A DNA stretch of 64,000 nt from Megachile rotundata (taxonomy: Eukaryota > Arthropoda > Insecta > Hymenoptera > Megachilidae), in assembly GCF_050947335.1 (NCBI RefSeq), contig NW_027473610.1:124001-188000 (forward strand). Direction: 5' to 3'. This document shows, piece after piece, positions 9,327-21,010 of the stretch. The notes under the pieces are model-generated. The model did no database searches, was not told where the DNA came from, and was given only the letters and a program-made list of their open reading frames with translations. The first letter of the stretch is position 1, and every line of letters starts with the position of its first letter. Both the position numbers and the translations under genes were made by a program.

Positions 9327-12300
9327 CAGGACCACAATGAACAACTTTGCTCGTTTTGAACGAATTATGCTCATTTTCGCACGATTCAGCCTCTAATTCG
9401 CACATATCCGCTGTAATTCGACTCTGTACTATCTAGTTATGTTAAGTTATCCTATCTGAGCACAATTCAACACCACAATGAACAATTTTGCTCGTTTTGC
9501 ACGAATTTTGCTCGTTTTGAACGAATTTTGCTCATTTTCGCACGATTCAGCCTCTAATTCGCACATATCCGCTGTAATTCGACTCTGTACTATCTAGTTA
9601 TGTTAAGTTATCCTATCTGAGCACAATCCAACACCACAATGAACAGTTTTGCTCGTTTTGCACGAATTATGCTCATTTTCGCACGATTCAGCATCTAATT
9701 CGCACATATTCGCTGTGATTCGACTCTGTACCATCTAGTTATGTTCAGTTACCACAACTGAGCACAATTCGACACCACAATGAACAATTTTGCTCGTTTT
9801 GCACGAATTATGCTCATTTTCGCACGATTCAGCCTCTAATTCGCACATATCCGCTGTGATTCGACTCTGTACCATCTGGTTATGTTAAGTTATCGTAACT
9901 GAGCACAATTCAGCACCACAATGAACAACTTTGCCCGTTTTGCACGAATTATGCTCATTTTCGCACGATTCAGCCTCTAATTCGCACATATCCGCTGTGA
10001 TTCGACTCTGTACTATCTAGTTATGTTAAGTTATCGTAACTGAGCACAATTCGACACCACAATGAACAATTTTGCTCGTTTTGCGCGAATTATGCTCATT
10101 TTCGCACGATTCAGCCTCTAATTCGCACATATCCGCTGTAATTCGACTCTGTACCATCTAGATAGTTATGTTAAGTAATAACTAGATAGTTATGTTAAGT
10201 CATCGTAACTGAGCACAATTCAGCACCACAATGAACAACTTTGCTAGTTTTGAACGAATTATGCTCATTTTCGCACGATTCAGCCTCTAATTCGCACATA
10301 TCCGCTGTAATTCAACTCTGTACTATCTAGTTATGTTATGTTATCCTATCTGAGCACAATTCAACACCACAATGAACAATTTTGCTCGTTTTGAACGAAT
10401 TTTGCTCATTTTCGCACGATTCAGCCTCTAATTCGCACATATCCGCTGTAATTCGACTCTGTACTATCTAGTTATGTTAAGTTATCCTATCTGAGCACAA
10501 TCCAACACCTCAATGAACAGTTTTGCTCGTTTTGCACGAATTATGCTCATTTTCGCACGATTCAGCATCTAATTCGCACATATTCGCTGTGATTCGACTC
10601 TGTACCATCTAGTTATGTTCAGTTACCACAACTGAGCACAATTCGACACCACAATGAACAATTTTGCTCGTTTTGCACGAATTATGCTCATTTTCGCACG
10701 ATTCAGCCTCTAATTCGCACATATCCGCTGTGATTCGACTCTGTACCATCTGGTTATGTTAAGTTATCGTAACTGAGCACAATTCAGCACCACAATGAAC
10801 AACTTTGCCCGTTTTGCACGAATTATGCTCATTTTCGCACGATTCAGCCTCTAATTCGCACATATCCGCTGTGATTCGACTCTGTACTATCTAGTTATGT
10901 TAAGTTATCGTAACTGAGCACAATTCGACACCACAATGAACAACTTTGCTAGTTTTGAACGAATTATGCTCATTTTCGCACGATTCAGCCTCTAATTCGC
11001 ACATATCCGCTGTAATTCAACTCTGTACTATCTAGTTATGTTATGTTATCCTATCTGAGCACAATTCAACACCACAATGAACAATTTTGCTCGTTTTGCA
11101 CGAATTTTGCTCGTTTTGAACAAATTTTGCTCATTTTCGCACGATTCAGCCTCTAATTCGTACATATCCGCTGTAATTCGACTCTGTACTATGTAGTTAT
11201 GTTAAGTTATCCTATCTGAGCACAATTCAACACCACAATGAACAGTTTTGCTCGTCTTGCACGAATTATGCTCATTTTCGCACGATTCAGGATCTAATTC
11301 GCACATATTCGCTGTGATTCGACTCTGTACCATCTAGTTATGTTCAGTTACCACAACTGAGCACAATTCGACACCACAATGAACAATTTTGCTCGTTTTG
11401 CACGAATTATGCTCATTTTCGCACGATTCAGCCTCTAATTCGCACATATCCGCTGTGATTCGACTCTGTACTATCTAGTTATGTTAAGTTATCCTATCTT
11501 AGCACAATTCGACACCACAATGAACAATTTTGCTGGTTTTGAACGAATTATGCTCATTTTCGCACGATTCAGCCTCTTATTCGCACATATCCGCTGTAAT
11601 TCGACTCTGTACTATCTAGTCATGTTAAGTTATCCTATCTGAGCACAATTCAACACCACAATGAGCAATTTTGCTCGTTTTGCACGAATTTTGCTCGTTT
11701 TGAACGAATTTTGCTCATTTTCGAACGATTCAGCCTCTAATTCGCACATATCCGCTGTAATTCGACTCTGTACTATCTAGTTATGTTAAGTTATCCTATC
11801 TGAGCACATTTCGACACCACAATGAACAATTTTGCTGGTTTTGAACGAATTATGCTCATTTTCGCACGATTCAGCCTCTAATTCGCACATATCCGCTGTA
11901 ATTCGACTCTGTACTATCTAGTCATGTTAAGTTATCGTAACTGAGCACAATTCAGCACCACAATGAACAACTTTGCTTGTTTTGCACGAATTATGCTCAT
12001 TTTCGCACGATTCAGCCTCTAATTCGTACATATCCGCTGTAATTCGACTCTGTACTATCTAGTTATGTTAAGTTATCCTATCTGAGCACAATTCAACACC
12101 ACAATGAACAATTATGCTTGTTTTGCACGAATTATGCTCATTTTCGCACGATTCAGCCTCTAATTCGCACATATCCGCTGTAATTCGACTCTGTACTATC
12201 TGGTTATGTTAAGTTATCCTATCTGAGAACAATTCAACACCACAATGAACAGTTTTGCTCGTTTTGCACGAATTTTGCTCGTTTTGAACGAATTTTGGTC

Positions 12301-13119
12301 ATTTTCGAACGATTCAGCCTCTAATTCGCACATATCCGCTGTAATTCGACTCTGTACTATCTAGTTATGTTAAGTTATCGTAACTGAGCACAATTCGACA
12401 CCACAATTAACAATTTTGCTCGTTTTGCACGTATTATGCTCATTTTCGCACGATTCAGCATCTAATTCGCACATATTCGCTGTGATTCGACTCTGTACCA
12501 TCTAGTTATGTTAAGTCATCGTAGCTGAGCACAATTCAGCACCACAATGAACAACTTTGCTCGTTTTGAACTAATTATGCTCATTTTCGCACGATTCAGC
12601 TCTAATTCGCACATATCCGCTGTAATTCGACTCTGTACTATCTAGTTATGTTAAGTTATCCTATCTGAGCACAATTCAACACCACAATGAACAGTTTTGC
12701 TCGTTTTGCACGAATTTTGCTCGTTTTGAACGAATTTTGCTCATTTTCGAACGATTCAGCCTCTAATTCGCACATATCCGCTGTAATTCGACTCTGTACT
12801 ATCTAGTTATGTTATGTTATCCTATCTGAGCTCAATTCAACACCACAGTGAACAATTTTGCTCGTTTTGCAAGAATTATGCTCATTTTCGAACGATTCAG
12901 CCTCTAATTCGCACATATCCGCTGTAATTCGACTCTGTACTATCTAGTTATGTCAAGTTAACCTATCTGAGCACAATTCAACACCACAATGAACAATTTT
13001 GCTCGTTTTCCACGAGTTATGCTCATTTTCGCACGATTCAGCCTCTAATTCGCACATATCCGCTGTGATTCGACTCTGTACCATCTAGTTATGTTAAGTC
13101 ATCGTAACTGAGCACAATT
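9327..13119 (+). repeat. Higher-order repeat A, copy 1 (26 monomers, 3793 bp)
   Basis: Measured from CAGGACC to the next CAGGACC mark at 13120. It contains 26 monomers: one of 169 bp, five of 161 bp and one of 140 bp (26 x 141 + 28 + 100 - 1 = 3793). Between the 169-bp monomer and the GAACAAAT 161-bp monomer this copy has a 705-bp (five-monomer) extra segment, where copies 2 and 3 have 451 bp. It includes the four-monomer segment 12314-12896 that copy 2 lacks. Confidence 0.92.
10111..10279 (+). repeat. 169-bp monomer variant, copy 1 of 7
   Basis: The monomer carries a 28-bp insertion: CTAGATAGTTATGTTAAGT appears twice with AATAA between (period 24), plus a 4-bp GATA gain in each copy relative to the usual CTAGTTATGTTAAGT. 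The insert creates inverted repeats that could form hairpins: TAGTTAT and ATAACTA around an 8-base loop, or ATAACT and AGTTAT around AGAT. It is the first monomer of this type in the window and sits in the 26-monomer higher-order copy. Confidence 0.95.
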
Positions 13120-13903
13120 CAGGACCACAATGAACAACTTTGCTCGTTTCGAACGAATTATGCTCATTTTCGCACGATTCAGCCTCTAATTCGCACATAT
13201 CCGCTGTAATTCGACTCTGTACTATCTAGTTATGTTAAGTTATCCTATCTGAGCACAATTCAACACCACAATGAACAATTTTGCTCGTTTTGCACGAATT
13301 TTGCTCGTTTTGAACGAATTTTGCTCATTTTCGCACGATTCAGCCTCTAATTCGCACATATCCGCTGTAATTCGACTCTGTACTATCTAGTTATGTTAAG
13401 TTATCCTATCTGAGCACAATCCAACACCACAATGAACAGTTTTGCTCGTTTTGCACGAATTATGCTCATTTTCGCACGATTCAGCATCTAATTCGCACAT
13501 ATTCGCTGTGATTCGACTCTGTACCATCTAGTTATGTTCAGTTACCACAACTGAGCACAATCCGACACCACAATGAACAATTTTGCTCGTTTTGCACGAA
13601 TTATGCTCATTTTCGCACGATTCAGCCTCTAATTCGCACATATCCGCTGTGATTCGACTCTGTACCATCTGGTTATGTTAAGTTATCGTAACTGAGCACA
13701 ATTCAGCACCACAATGAACAACTTTGCCCGTTTTGCACGAATTATGCTCATTTTCGCACGATTCAGCCTCTAATTCGCACATATCCGCTGTGATTCGACT
13801 CTGTACTATCTAGTTATGTTAAGTTATCGTAACTGAGCACAATTCGACACCACAATGAACAATTTTGCTCGTTTTGCGCGAATTATGCTCATTTTCGCAC
13901 GAT

Positions 13904-14072
13904 TCAGCCTCTAATTCGCACATATCCGCTGTAATTCGACTCTGTACCATCTAGATAGTTATGTTAAGTAATAACTAGATAGTTATGTTAAGTCATCGTA
14001 ACTGAGCACAATTCAGCACCACAATGAACAACTTTGCTAGTTTTGAACGAATTATGCTCATTTTCGCACGAT
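13904..14072 (+). repeat. 169-bp monomer variant, copy 2 of 7
   Basis: Same 28-bp insertion as the monomer at 10111. It is followed two monomers later by another 169-bp monomer at 14355. The pair arises from a 451-bp (three-monomer) internal duplication. Confidence 0.95.
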
Positions 14073-14354
14073 TCAGCCTCTAATTCGCACATATCCGCTG
14101 TAATTCAACTCTGTACTATCTAGTTATGTTATGTTATCCTATCTGAGCACAATTCAACACCACAATGAACAATTTTGCTCGTTTTGAACGAATTTTGCTC
14201 ATTTTCGCACGATTCAGCCTCTAATTCGCACATATCCGCTGTAATTCGACTCTGTACCATCTGGTTATGTTAAGTTATCGTAACTGAGCACAATTCAGCA
14301 CCACAATGAACAACTTTGCCCGTTTTGCACGAATTATGCTCATTTTCGCACGAT

Positions 14355-14523
14355 TCAGCCTCTAATTCGCACATATCCGCTGTAATTCGACTCTGTACCA
14401 TCTAGATAGTTATGTTAAGTAATAACTAGATAGTTATGTTAAGTCATCGTAACTGAGCACAATTCAGCACCACAATGAACAACTTTGCTAGTTTTGAACG
14501 AATTATGCTCATTTTCGCACGAT
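14355..14523 (+). repeat. 169-bp monomer variant, copy 3 of 7
   Basis: Same insertion. This is the second member of the 451-bp-spaced pair in the 20-monomer higher-order copy. The preceding monomer carries the perfect CENP-B-box-like allele (14318-14334, minus strand). Confidence 0.95.
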
Positions 14524-16859
14524 TCAGCCTCTAATTCGCACATATCCGCTGTAATTCAACTCTGTACTATCTAGTTATGTTATGTTATCCTATCTGAGCA
14601 CAATTCAACACCACAATGAACAATTTTGCTCGTTTTGCACGAATTTTGCTCGTTTTGAACAAATTTTGCTCATTTTCGCACGATTCAGCCTCTAATTCGT
14701 ACATATCCGCTGTAATTCGACTCTGTACTATGTAGTTATGTTAAGTTATCCTATCTGAGCACAATTCAACACCACAATGAACAGTTTTGCTCGTCTTGCA
14801 CGAATTATGCTCATTTTCGCACGATTCAGGATCTAATTCGCACATATTCGCTGTGATTCGACTCTGTACCATCTAGTTATGTTCAGTTACCACAACTGAG
14901 CACAATTCGACACCACAATGAACAATTTTGCTCGTTTTGCACGAATTATGCTCATTTTCGCACGATTCAGCCTCTAATTCGCACATATCCGCTGTGATTC
15001 GACTCTGTACTATCTAGTTATGTTAAGTTATCCTATCTTAGCACAATTCGACACCACAATGAACAATTTTGCTGGTTTTGAACGAATTATGCTCATTTTC
15101 GCACGATTCAGCCTCTTATTCGCACATATCCGCTGTAATTCGACTCTGTACTATCTAGTCATGTTAAGTTATCCTATCTGAGCACAATTCAACACCACAA
15201 TGAGCAATTTTGCTCGTTTTGCACGAATTTTGCTCGTTTTGAACGAATTTTGCTCATTTTCGAACGATTCAGCCTCTAATTCGCACATATCCGCTGTAAT
15301 TCGACTCTGTACTATCTAGTTATGTTAAGTTATCCTATCTGAGCACATTTCGACACCACAATGAACAATTTTGCTGGTTTTGAACGAATTATGCTCATTT
15401 TCGCACGATTCAGCCTCTAATTCGCACATATCCGCTGTAATTCGACTCTGTACTATCTAGTCATGTTAAGTTATCGTAACTGAGCACAATTCAGCACCAC
15501 AATGAACAACTTTGCTTGTTTTGCACGAATTATGCTCATTTTCGCACGATTCAGCCTCTAATTCGTACATATCCGCTGTAATTCGACTCTGTACTATCTA
15601 GTTATGTTAAGTTATCCTATCTGAGCACAATTCAACACCACAATGAACAATTATGCTTGTTTTGCACGAATTATGCTCATTTTCGCACGATTCAGCCTCT
15701 AATTCGCACATATCCGCTGTAATTCGACTCTGTACTATCTGGTTATGTTAAGTTATCCTATCTGAGAACAATTCAACACCACAATGAACAGTTTTGCTCG
15801 TTTTGCACGAATTTTGCTCGTTTTGAACGAATTTTGGTCATTTTCGAACGATTCAGCCTCTAATTCGCACATATCCGCTGTAATTCGACTCTGTACTATC
15901 TAGTTATGTCAAGTTAACCTATCTGAGCACAATTCAACACCACAATGAACAATTTTGCTCGTTTTCCACGAGTTATGCTCATTTTCGCACGATTCAGCCT
16001 CTAATTCGCACATATCCGCTGTGATTCGACTCTGTACCATCTAGTTATGTTAAGTCATCGTAACTGAGCACAATTCAGGACCACAATGAACAACTTTGCT
16101 CGTTTCGAACGAATTATGCTCATTTTCGCACGATTCAGCCTCTAATTCGCACATATCCGCTGTAATTCGACTCTGTACTATCTAGTTATGTTAAGTTATC
16201 CTATCTGAGCACAATTCAACACCACAATGAACAATTTTGCTCGTTTTGCACGAATTTTGCTCGTTTTGAACGAATTTTGCTCATTTTCGCACGATTCAGC
16301 CTCTAATTCGCACATATCCGCTGTAATTCGACTCTGTACTATCTAGTTATGTTAAGTTATCCTATCTGAGCACAATCCAACACCACAATGAACAGTTTTG
16401 CTCGTTTTGCACGAATTATGCTCATTTTCGCACGATTCAGCATCTAATTCGCACATATTCGCTGTGATTCGACTCTGTACCATCTAGTTATGTTCAGTTA
16501 CCACAACTGAGCACAATCCGACACCACAATGAACAATTTTGCTCGTTTTGCACGAATTATGCTCATTTTCGCACGATTCAGCCTCTAATTCGCACATATC
16601 CGCTGTGATTCGACTCTGTACCATCTGGTTATGTTAAGTTATCGTAACTGAGCACAATTCAGCACCACAATGAACAACTTTGCCCGTTTTGCACGAATTA
16701 TGCTCATTTTCGCACGATTCAGCCTCTAATTCGCACATATCCGCTGTGATTCGACTCTGTACTATCTAGTTATGTTAAGTTATCGTAACTGAGCACAATT
16801 CGACACCACAATGAACAATTTTGCTCGTTTTGCGCGAATTATGCTCATTTTCGCACGAT

Positions 16860-17028
16860 TCAGCCTCTAATTCGCACATATCCGCTGTAATTCGACTCTG
16901 TACCATCTAGATAGTTATGTTAAGTAATAACTAGATAGTTATGTTAAGTCATCGTAACTGAGCACAATTCAGCACCACAATGAACAACTTTGCTAGTTTT
17001 GAACGAATTATGCTCATTTTCGCACGAT
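16860..17028 (+). repeat. 169-bp monomer variant, copy 4 of 7
   Basis: Equivalent to the monomer at 13904, exactly 2956 bp downstream, inside the 24-monomer higher-order copy. The preceding monomer has GCGCGAAT like its counterpart. Confidence 0.95.
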
Positions 17029-17310
17029 TCAGCCTCTAATTCGCACATATCCGCTGTAATTCAACTCTGTACTATCTAGTTATGTTATGTTATCCTATCT
17101 GAGCACAATTCAACACCACAATGAACAATTTTGCTCGTTTTGAACGAATTTTGCTCATTTTCGCACGATTCAGCCTCTAATTCGCACATATCCGCTGTAA
17201 TTCGACTCTGTACCATCTGGTTATGTTAAGTTATCGTAACTGAGCACAATTCAGCACCACAATGAACAACTTTGCCCGTTTTGCACGAATTATGCTCATT
17301 TTCGCACGAT

Positions 17311-17479
17311 TCAGCCTCTAATTCGCACATATCCGCTGTAATTCGACTCTGTACCATCTAGATAGTTATGTTAAGTAATAACTAGATAGTTATGTTAAGT
17401 CATCGTAACTGAGCACAATTCAGCACCACAATGAACAACTTTGCTAGTTTTGAACGAATTATGCTCATTTTCGCACGAT
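17311..17479 (+). repeat. 169-bp monomer variant, copy 5 of 7
   Basis: Equivalent to the monomer at 14355, 2956 bp downstream, and 451 bp after copy 4. Confidence 0.95.
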
Positions 17480-19614
17480 TCAGCCTCTAATTCGCACATA
17501 TCCGCTGTAATTCAACTCTGTACTATCTAGTTATGTTATGTTATCCTATCTGAGCACAATTCAACACCACAATGAACAATTTTGCTCGTTTTGCACGAAT
17601 TTTGCTCGTTTTGAACAAATTTTGCTCATTTTCGCACGATTCAGCCTCTAATTCGTACATATCCGCTGTAATTCGACTCTGTACTATGTAGTTATGTTAA
17701 GTTATCCTATCTGAGCACAATTCAACACCACAATGAACAGTTTTGCTCGTCTTGCACGAATTATGCTCATTTTCGCACGATTCAGGATCTAATTCGCACA
17801 TATTCGCTGTGATTCGACTCTGTACCATCTAGTTATGTTCAGTTACCACAACTGAGCACAATTCGACACCACAATGAACAATTTTGCTCGTTTTGCACGA
17901 ATTATGCTCATTTTCGCACGATTCAGCCTCTAATTCGCACATATCCGCTGTGATTCGACTCTGTACTATCTAGTTATGTTAAGTTATCCTATCTTAGCAC
18001 AATTCGACACCACAATGAACAATTTTGCTGGTTTTGAACGAATTATGCTCATTTTCGCACGATTCAGCCTCTTATTCGCACATATCCGCTGTAATTCGAC
18101 TCTGTACTATCTAGTCATGTTAAGTTATCCTATCTGAGCACAATTCAACACCACAATGAGCAATTTTGCTCGTTTTGCACGAATTTTGCTCGTTTTGAAC
18201 GAATTTTGCTCATTTTCGAACGATTCAGCCTCTAATTCGCACATATCCGCTGTAATTCGACTCTGTACTATCTAGTTATGTTAAGTTATCCTATCTGAGC
18301 ACATTTCGACACCACAATGAACAATTTTGCTGGTTTTGAACGAATTATGCTCATTTTCGCACGATTCAGCCTCTAATTCGCACATATCCGCTGTAATTCG
18401 ACTCTGTACTATCTAGTCATGTTAAGTTATCGTAACTGAGCACAATTCAGCACCACAATGAACAACTTTGCTTGTTTTGCACGAATTATGCTCATTTTCG
18501 CACGATTCAGCCTCTAATTCGTACATATCCGCTGTAATTCGACTCTGTACTATCTAGTTATGTTAAGTTATCCTATCTGAGCACAATTCAACACCACAAT
18601 GAACAATTATGCTTGTTTTGCACGAATTATGCTCATTTTCGCACGATTCAGCCTCTAATTCGCACATATCCGCTGTAATTCGACTCTGTACTATCTGGTT
18701 ATGTTAAGTTATCCTATCTGAGAACAATTCAACACCACAATGAACAGTTTTGCTCGTTTTGCACGAATTTTGCTCGTTTTGAACGAATTTTGGTCATTTT
18801 CGAACGATTCAGCCTCTAATTCGCACATATCCGCTGTAATTCGACTCTGTACTATCTAGTTATGTTAAGTTATCGTAACTGAGCACAATTCGACACCACA
18901 ATTAACAATTTTGCTCGTTTTGCACGTATTATGCTCATTTTCGCACGATTCAGCATCTAATTCGCACATATTCGCTGTGATTCGACTCTGTACCATCTAG
19001 TTATGTTAAGTCATCGTAGCTGAGCACAATTCAGCACCACAATGAACAACTTTGCTCGTTTTGAACTAATTATGCTCATTTTCGCACGATTCAGCTCTAA
19101 TTCGCACATATCCGCTGTAATTCGACTCTGTACTATCTAGTTATGTTAAGTTATCCTATCTGAGCACAATTCAACACCACAATGAACAGTTTTGCTCGTT
19201 TTGCACGAATTTTGCTCGTTTTGAACGAATTTTGCTCATTTTCGAACGATTCAGCCTCTAATTCGCACATATCCGCTGTAATTCGACTCTGTACTATCTA
19301 GTTATGTTATGTTATCCTATCTGAGCTCAATTCAACACCACAGTGAACAATTTTGCTCGTTTCGCAAGAATTATGCTCATTTTCGAACGATTCAGCCTCT
19401 AATTCGCACATATCCGCTGTAATTCGACTCTGTACTATCTAGTTATGTCAAGTTAACCTATCTGAGCACAATTCAACACCACAATGAACAATTTTGCTCG
19501 TTTTCCACGAGTTATGCTCATTTTCGCACGATTCAGCCTCTAATTCGCACATATCCGCTGTGATTCGACTCTGTACCATCTAGTTATGTTAAGTCATCGT
19601 AACTGAGCACAATT

Positions 19615-21010
19615 CAGGACCACAATGAACAACTTTGCTCGTTTCGAACGAATTATGCTCATTTTCGCACGATTCAGCCTCTAATTCGCACATATCCGCT
19701 GTAATTCGACTCTGTACTATCTAGTTATGTTAAGTTATCCTATCTGAGCACAATTCAACACCACAATGAACAATTTTGCTCGTTTTGCACGAATTTTGCT
19801 CGTTTTGAACGAATTTTGCTCATTTTCGCACGATTCAGCCTCTAATTCGCACATATCCGCTGTAATTCGACTCTGTACTATCTAGTTATGTTAAGTTATC
19901 CTATCTGAGCACAATCCAACACCACAATGAACAGTTTTGCTCGTTTTGCACGAATTATGCTCATTTTCGCACGATTCAGCATCTAATTCGCACATATTCG
20001 CTGTGATTCGACTCTGTACCATCTAGTTATGTTCAGTTACCACAACTGAGCACAATCCGACACCACAATGAACAATTTTGCTCGTTTTGCACGAATTATG
20101 CTCATTTTCGCACGATTCAGCCTCTAATTCGCACATATCCGCTGTGATTCGACTCTGTACCATCTGGTTATGTTAAGTTATCGTAACTGAGCACAATTCA
20201 GCACCACAATGAACAACTTTGCCCGTTTTGCACGAATTATGCTCATTTTCGCACGATTCAGCCTCTAATTCGCACATATCCGCTGTGATTCGACTCTGTA
20301 CTATCTAGTTATGTTAAGTTATCGTAACTGAGCACAATTCGACACCACAATGAACAATTTTGCTCGTTTTGCACGAATTATGCTCATTTTCGCACGATTC
20401 AGCCTCTAATTCGCACATATCCGCTGTAATTCGACTCTGTACCATCTAGATAGTTATGTTAAGTAATAACTAGATAGTTATGTTAAGTCATCGTAACTGA
20501 GCACAATTCAGCACCACAATGAACAACTTTGCTAGTTTTGAACGAATTATGCTCATTTTCGCACGATTCAGCCTCTAATTCGCACATATCCGCTGTAATT
20601 CAACTCTGTACTATCTAGTTATGTTATGTTATCCTATCTGAGCACAATTCAACACCACAATGAACAATTTTGCTCGTTTTGCACGAATTTTGCTCGTTTT
20701 GAACAAATTTTGCTCATTTTCGCACGATTCAGCCTCTAATTCGTACATATCCGCTGTAATTCGACTCTGTACTATGTAGTTATGTTAAGTTATCCTATCT
20801 GAGCACAATTCAACACCACAATGAACAGTTTTGCTCGTCTTGCACGAATTATGCTCATTTTCGCACGATTCAGGATCTAATTCGCACATATTCGCTGTGA
20901 TTCGACTCTGTACCATCTAGTTATGTTCAGTTACCACAACTGAGCACAATTCGACACCACAATGAACAATTTTGCTCGTTTTGCACGAATTATGCTCATT
21001 TTCGCACGAT
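19615..21010 (+). repeat. Higher-order repeat A, partial copy 4
   Basis: Follows copy 3 in register, but lacks the 451-bp duplication and stops resembling the unit at 21011. There a monomer with TATGTTAGGTCATCG, otherwise known from about 2.6 kb, is inserted before the TATCTTAGC monomer. Confidence 0.88.
20399..20567 (+). repeat. 169-bp monomer variant, copy 6 of 7
   Basis: Lies 3539 bp after copy 4. Its higher-order copy has only this one 169-bp monomer: it lacks the 451-bp internal duplication and passes directly to the 161-bp GAACAAAT monomer. Confidence 0.95.

Larger units (their letters stand above)
13120..16075 (+). repeat. Higher-order repeat A, copy 2 (20 monomers, 2956 bp)
   Basis: Twenty monomers with two of 169 bp and four of 161 bp (20 x 141 + 56 + 80 = 2956). 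Relative to copies 1 and 3 it lacks a 583-bp segment (141 + 140 + 161 + 141), so the TGGTC monomer is followed directly by the TATGTCAAGTTAACC monomer at 15853. Its internal 451-bp tandem duplication carries the second 169-bp monomer. Confidence 0.93.
16076..19614 (+). repeat. Higher-order repeat A, copy 3 (24 monomers, 3539 bp)
   Basis: Twenty-four monomers: two of 169 bp, five of 161 bp, one of 140 bp (24 x 141 + 56 + 100 - 1 = 3539). Its first 2.8 kb matches copy 2 almost base for base, and it retains the 583-bp segment found in copy 1. It therefore represents the fullest form of the unit. Confidence 0.93.

Noticed and set aside
10111..10279. Target-site duplication of a mobile element in the 169-bp monomers
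   Set aside because: The 28-bp insertion is made of duplicated local satellite sequence plus a GATA gain. There is no foreign insert or terminal inverted repeat.
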